6,604 nucleotides of DNA from an uncultured Granulicatella sp. GTDB taxonomy: Bacteria > Bacillota > Bacilli > Lactobacillales > Aerococcaceae. The position numbers and the translations under genes were made by a program. This document shows, piece after piece, positions 5,819 to 6,604 of the stretch. The DNA is taken from the NCBI GenBank assembly GCA_937891475.1, contig CALATC010000019.1:1-6604 (forward strand). The letters run 5' to 3'. Within the stretch, counting starts at the first letter, position 1; every line of letters begins with the position of its first letter. The notes under the pieces were generated by a model that saw nothing but the letters and a program-made list of their open reading frames with translations, did not search any database and was not told where the DNA came from.

Positions 5819-6370
5819 ATGTTAGGATATGAAAAAAATCAAAAGTTAGAATTTAATTATAAAAAATCTGGCGGTTTATGGTTAATTGCGGTTGCCATAG
5901 TTATCGCTGTTGCTACCTTAATAGGTGGACAACAAATTATAAATATGCAAGTGTTTAGTATTGGATATGTTATTAGTTTTTTCTCAATTAACATGAATAA
6001 AAAGGTGTTGAATAGGCTGTCTGATGGTCCTTCGAGTGAATTTCAAAAGAAAGTATCTTTATATGCCGTTATTTTATTATTTATCTTAATGGCTTTGCTG
6101 GGTGGACCATTCTTTGCGACTGAAAATTGGAGATTGATTTGGCTGGGAGCGCTGATGGCAACCGCACTACATTTTTTCCCGTATTATTTTGTGCATGGAA
6201 AATCAATGATATATTTAGGTCTTATTTGTGCTATCAATATTTCTGTAGGATATTTTTTTACTGATATCCCATTAGAGGTGATAGCATATATAGACTCAGC
6301 GATTAAGCTTGTATTTGGAATGTATTTACTATTTTTTTCGAAGCCGTCAAAAAAGACGTCTCGTTTTTGA
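5819..6370 (+). CDS. Six-helix membrane protein of unknown function
   Basis: A 183-aa protein starting at an ATG that follows AGAGAGG (5801-5807) with 11-bp spacing. Hydrophobic segments lie at about 18-36, 42-58, 80-97, 104-123, 128-147 and 152-173, giving six helices with short loops. The only larger polar stretch is at 59-79 and the tail is basic (KPSKKTSRF). The segment ENWRLIWLGALMATALHFFP (102-121) joins loop 3-4 to helix 4 and ends in an aromatic cluster (HFFPYYF). It resembles the small Firmicute membrane proteins grouped as a domain of unknown function (possibly DUF6609, recalled from general appearance and unverified). No catalytic motif is visible. It has its own promoter, so it need not belong to the exporter system. 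Its last codons overlap an A/T-flanked inverted repeat that may end transcription. Confidence 0.85.
   Translation: MLGYEKNQKLEFNYKKSGGLWLIAVAIVIAVATLIGGQQIINMQVFSIGYVISFFSINMNKKVLNRLSDGPSSEFQKKVSLYAVILLFILMALLGGPFFATENWRLIWLGALMATALHFFPYYFVHGKSMIYLGLICAINISVGYFFTDIPLEVIAYIDSAIKLVFGMYLLFFSKPSKKTSRF
6349..6368. terminator. Possible weak bidirectional terminator overlapping the gene end
   Basis: A run of six A, the short palindrome GACGTC and then TCGTTTTT form an A/T-flanked inverted repeat that sits on the last codons of the membrane protein gene. On the minus strand a small hairpin (CTC-AAAAAC-GAG with three further outer pairs) precedes six T. The GC stem is short, so efficiency is doubtful in both directions. 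Confidence 0.3.
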
Positions 6371-6520
6371 GGTGCCTTCATGCAATGACAGCTGCAAATC
6401 ACAACAACTGCCCAGCCATCATACTACTTTTTAAGCGACTGCTCAAGCCTCCAGTTTATCTCATTTGCGATTTATCTTGATATGGTATATCTTCTAATTG
6501 TTAATGTGCCTCGCTTGACT
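6349..6520 (-). ncRNA. Candidate structured transcript of about 170 nt, antisense at its 3' end
   Basis: A near-consensus minus-strand promoter (-10 at 6527-6532) predicts a start near 6520. No ORF longer than a few codons with a usable RBS follows on that strand within the window. The predicted RNA has an 8-pair hairpin GGCAGTTG/CAGCTGTC (complement of 6387-6412, two G-U pairs), a hairpin GATAT/ATATC (6479-6491) and a 6-pair stem linking 6513-6518 with 6443-6448. It could end at the A/T-flanked repeat near 6349, which overlaps the last bases of the membrane protein gene. It may be a small RNA or a leader for a gene not visible here. No known RNA family is recognised; 6S, SRP, tmRNA and RNase P signatures were looked for and not seen. 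Confidence 0.35.
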
Positions 6521-6526
6521 GTCTTA

Positions 6527-6555
6527 ATTATAGCAAAGTTACATACATAATGCAA
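6527..6555 (-). promoter_or_regulatory. Near-consensus minus-strand promoter (TTGCAT-N17-TATAAT)
   Basis: On the minus strand TTGCAT (complement of 6550-6555) and a perfect TATAAT (complement of 6527-6532) are separated by exactly 17 bp. The hexamers match consensus at 4/6 and 6/6, and a TG lies one base before the -10 (TTTGCTATAAT). It points left, toward the 3' end of the membrane protein gene. Confidence 0.7.
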
Positions 6556-6570
6556 GCATTTTGCGTGCAT
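6550..6570. promoter_or_regulatory. 21-bp imperfect dyad over the -35 element, candidate operator
   Basis: ATGCAaGC and GCgTGCAT are inverted around a 5-bp centre ATTTT, with one mismatched pair. The dyad covers the -35 hexamer of the minus-strand promoter, where a bound protein would block RNA polymerase. No regulator gene for it is in the window. Confidence 0.45.
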
Positions 6571-6604
6571 TTTATGAAAAAAGTCAGAGATTTTTTGTTA
6601 AACC

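Noticed and set aside
6184..6402. Minus-strand ORF of 72 codons opposite the end of the six-helix protein
   Set aside because: It lies almost wholly antisense to a well-supported membrane protein gene, has no good ribosome binding site and has no recognisable protein features.
6385..6480. Plus-strand ORF of 31 codons (MTAANHNNCPAIILLFKRLL...)
   Set aside because: A GAGGTG about 10 bp upstream is a poor site, another ATG-CAA-TGA intervenes, there is no promoter on this strand and the region is better explained by minus-strand structure. A type I toxin cannot be fully excluded.
6575..6604. Possible terminator arm AAAAAAGTCAGAGA at the right edge
   Set aside because: Only one arm is in the window; the partner would lie beyond base 6604, so it cannot be confirmed.

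Overview
The window looks like a low-GC Gram-positive chromosome segment, most likely Lactobacillales. The grounds are AT-rich codon use, AGGAGG-type ribosome binding sites, extended -10 promoters (TGnTATAAT) and short tightly spaced operons. No gene here fixes the species. It holds seven full-size or small genes that can be supported, one 29-residue ORF, the tail of an upstream gene, and several intergenic elements.

Left part (1-680): the last 14 codons of an unidentified gene are followed by a roughly 140-bp element with inverted ends and three internal hairpins. A truncated second copy of its 5' part begins 185 bp later. Just past the truncated copy lies an extended -10 promoter. It serves a two-gene unit: a 57-aa membrane protein and, one base after its stop, a 29-aa amphipathic peptide. 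A bidirectional terminator (646-680) separates this unit from the genes on the other strand.

Centre (683-5631): a minus-strand two-component pair (intramembrane-sensing HisKA_3 kinase, then NarL/LuxR-type regulator) is divergent from a plus-strand ABC-2 type exporter (ATPase, permease, permease; each overlaps the next). This layout and these families match the Bacillus subtilis LnrJK-LnrLMN (YfiJK-YfiLMN) antimicrobial-sensing and efflux cassette. The divergent spacer carries a perfect 8-2-8 bp palindrome that is the best candidate regulator operator. The likely logic is that the kinase senses a membrane-active compound, the regulator binds the palindrome, and the exporter is induced. The substrate cannot be read from the sequence.

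Right part (5632-6604): a spacer shares short motifs with the left-hand element and ends in an extended -10 promoter for a 183-aa six-helix membrane protein of unknown function. The final 234 bp contain no convincing protein gene. They do hold a near-consensus minus-strand promoter (TTGCAT-N17-TATAAT) with a 21-bp imperfect dyad over its -35. It would drive a hairpin-rich transcript of about 170 nt toward, and possibly into, the 3' end of the membrane protein gene.

The most original signals are the structured repeated element, the small-peptide unit beside the export cassette, and the putative minus-strand RNA at the right end.
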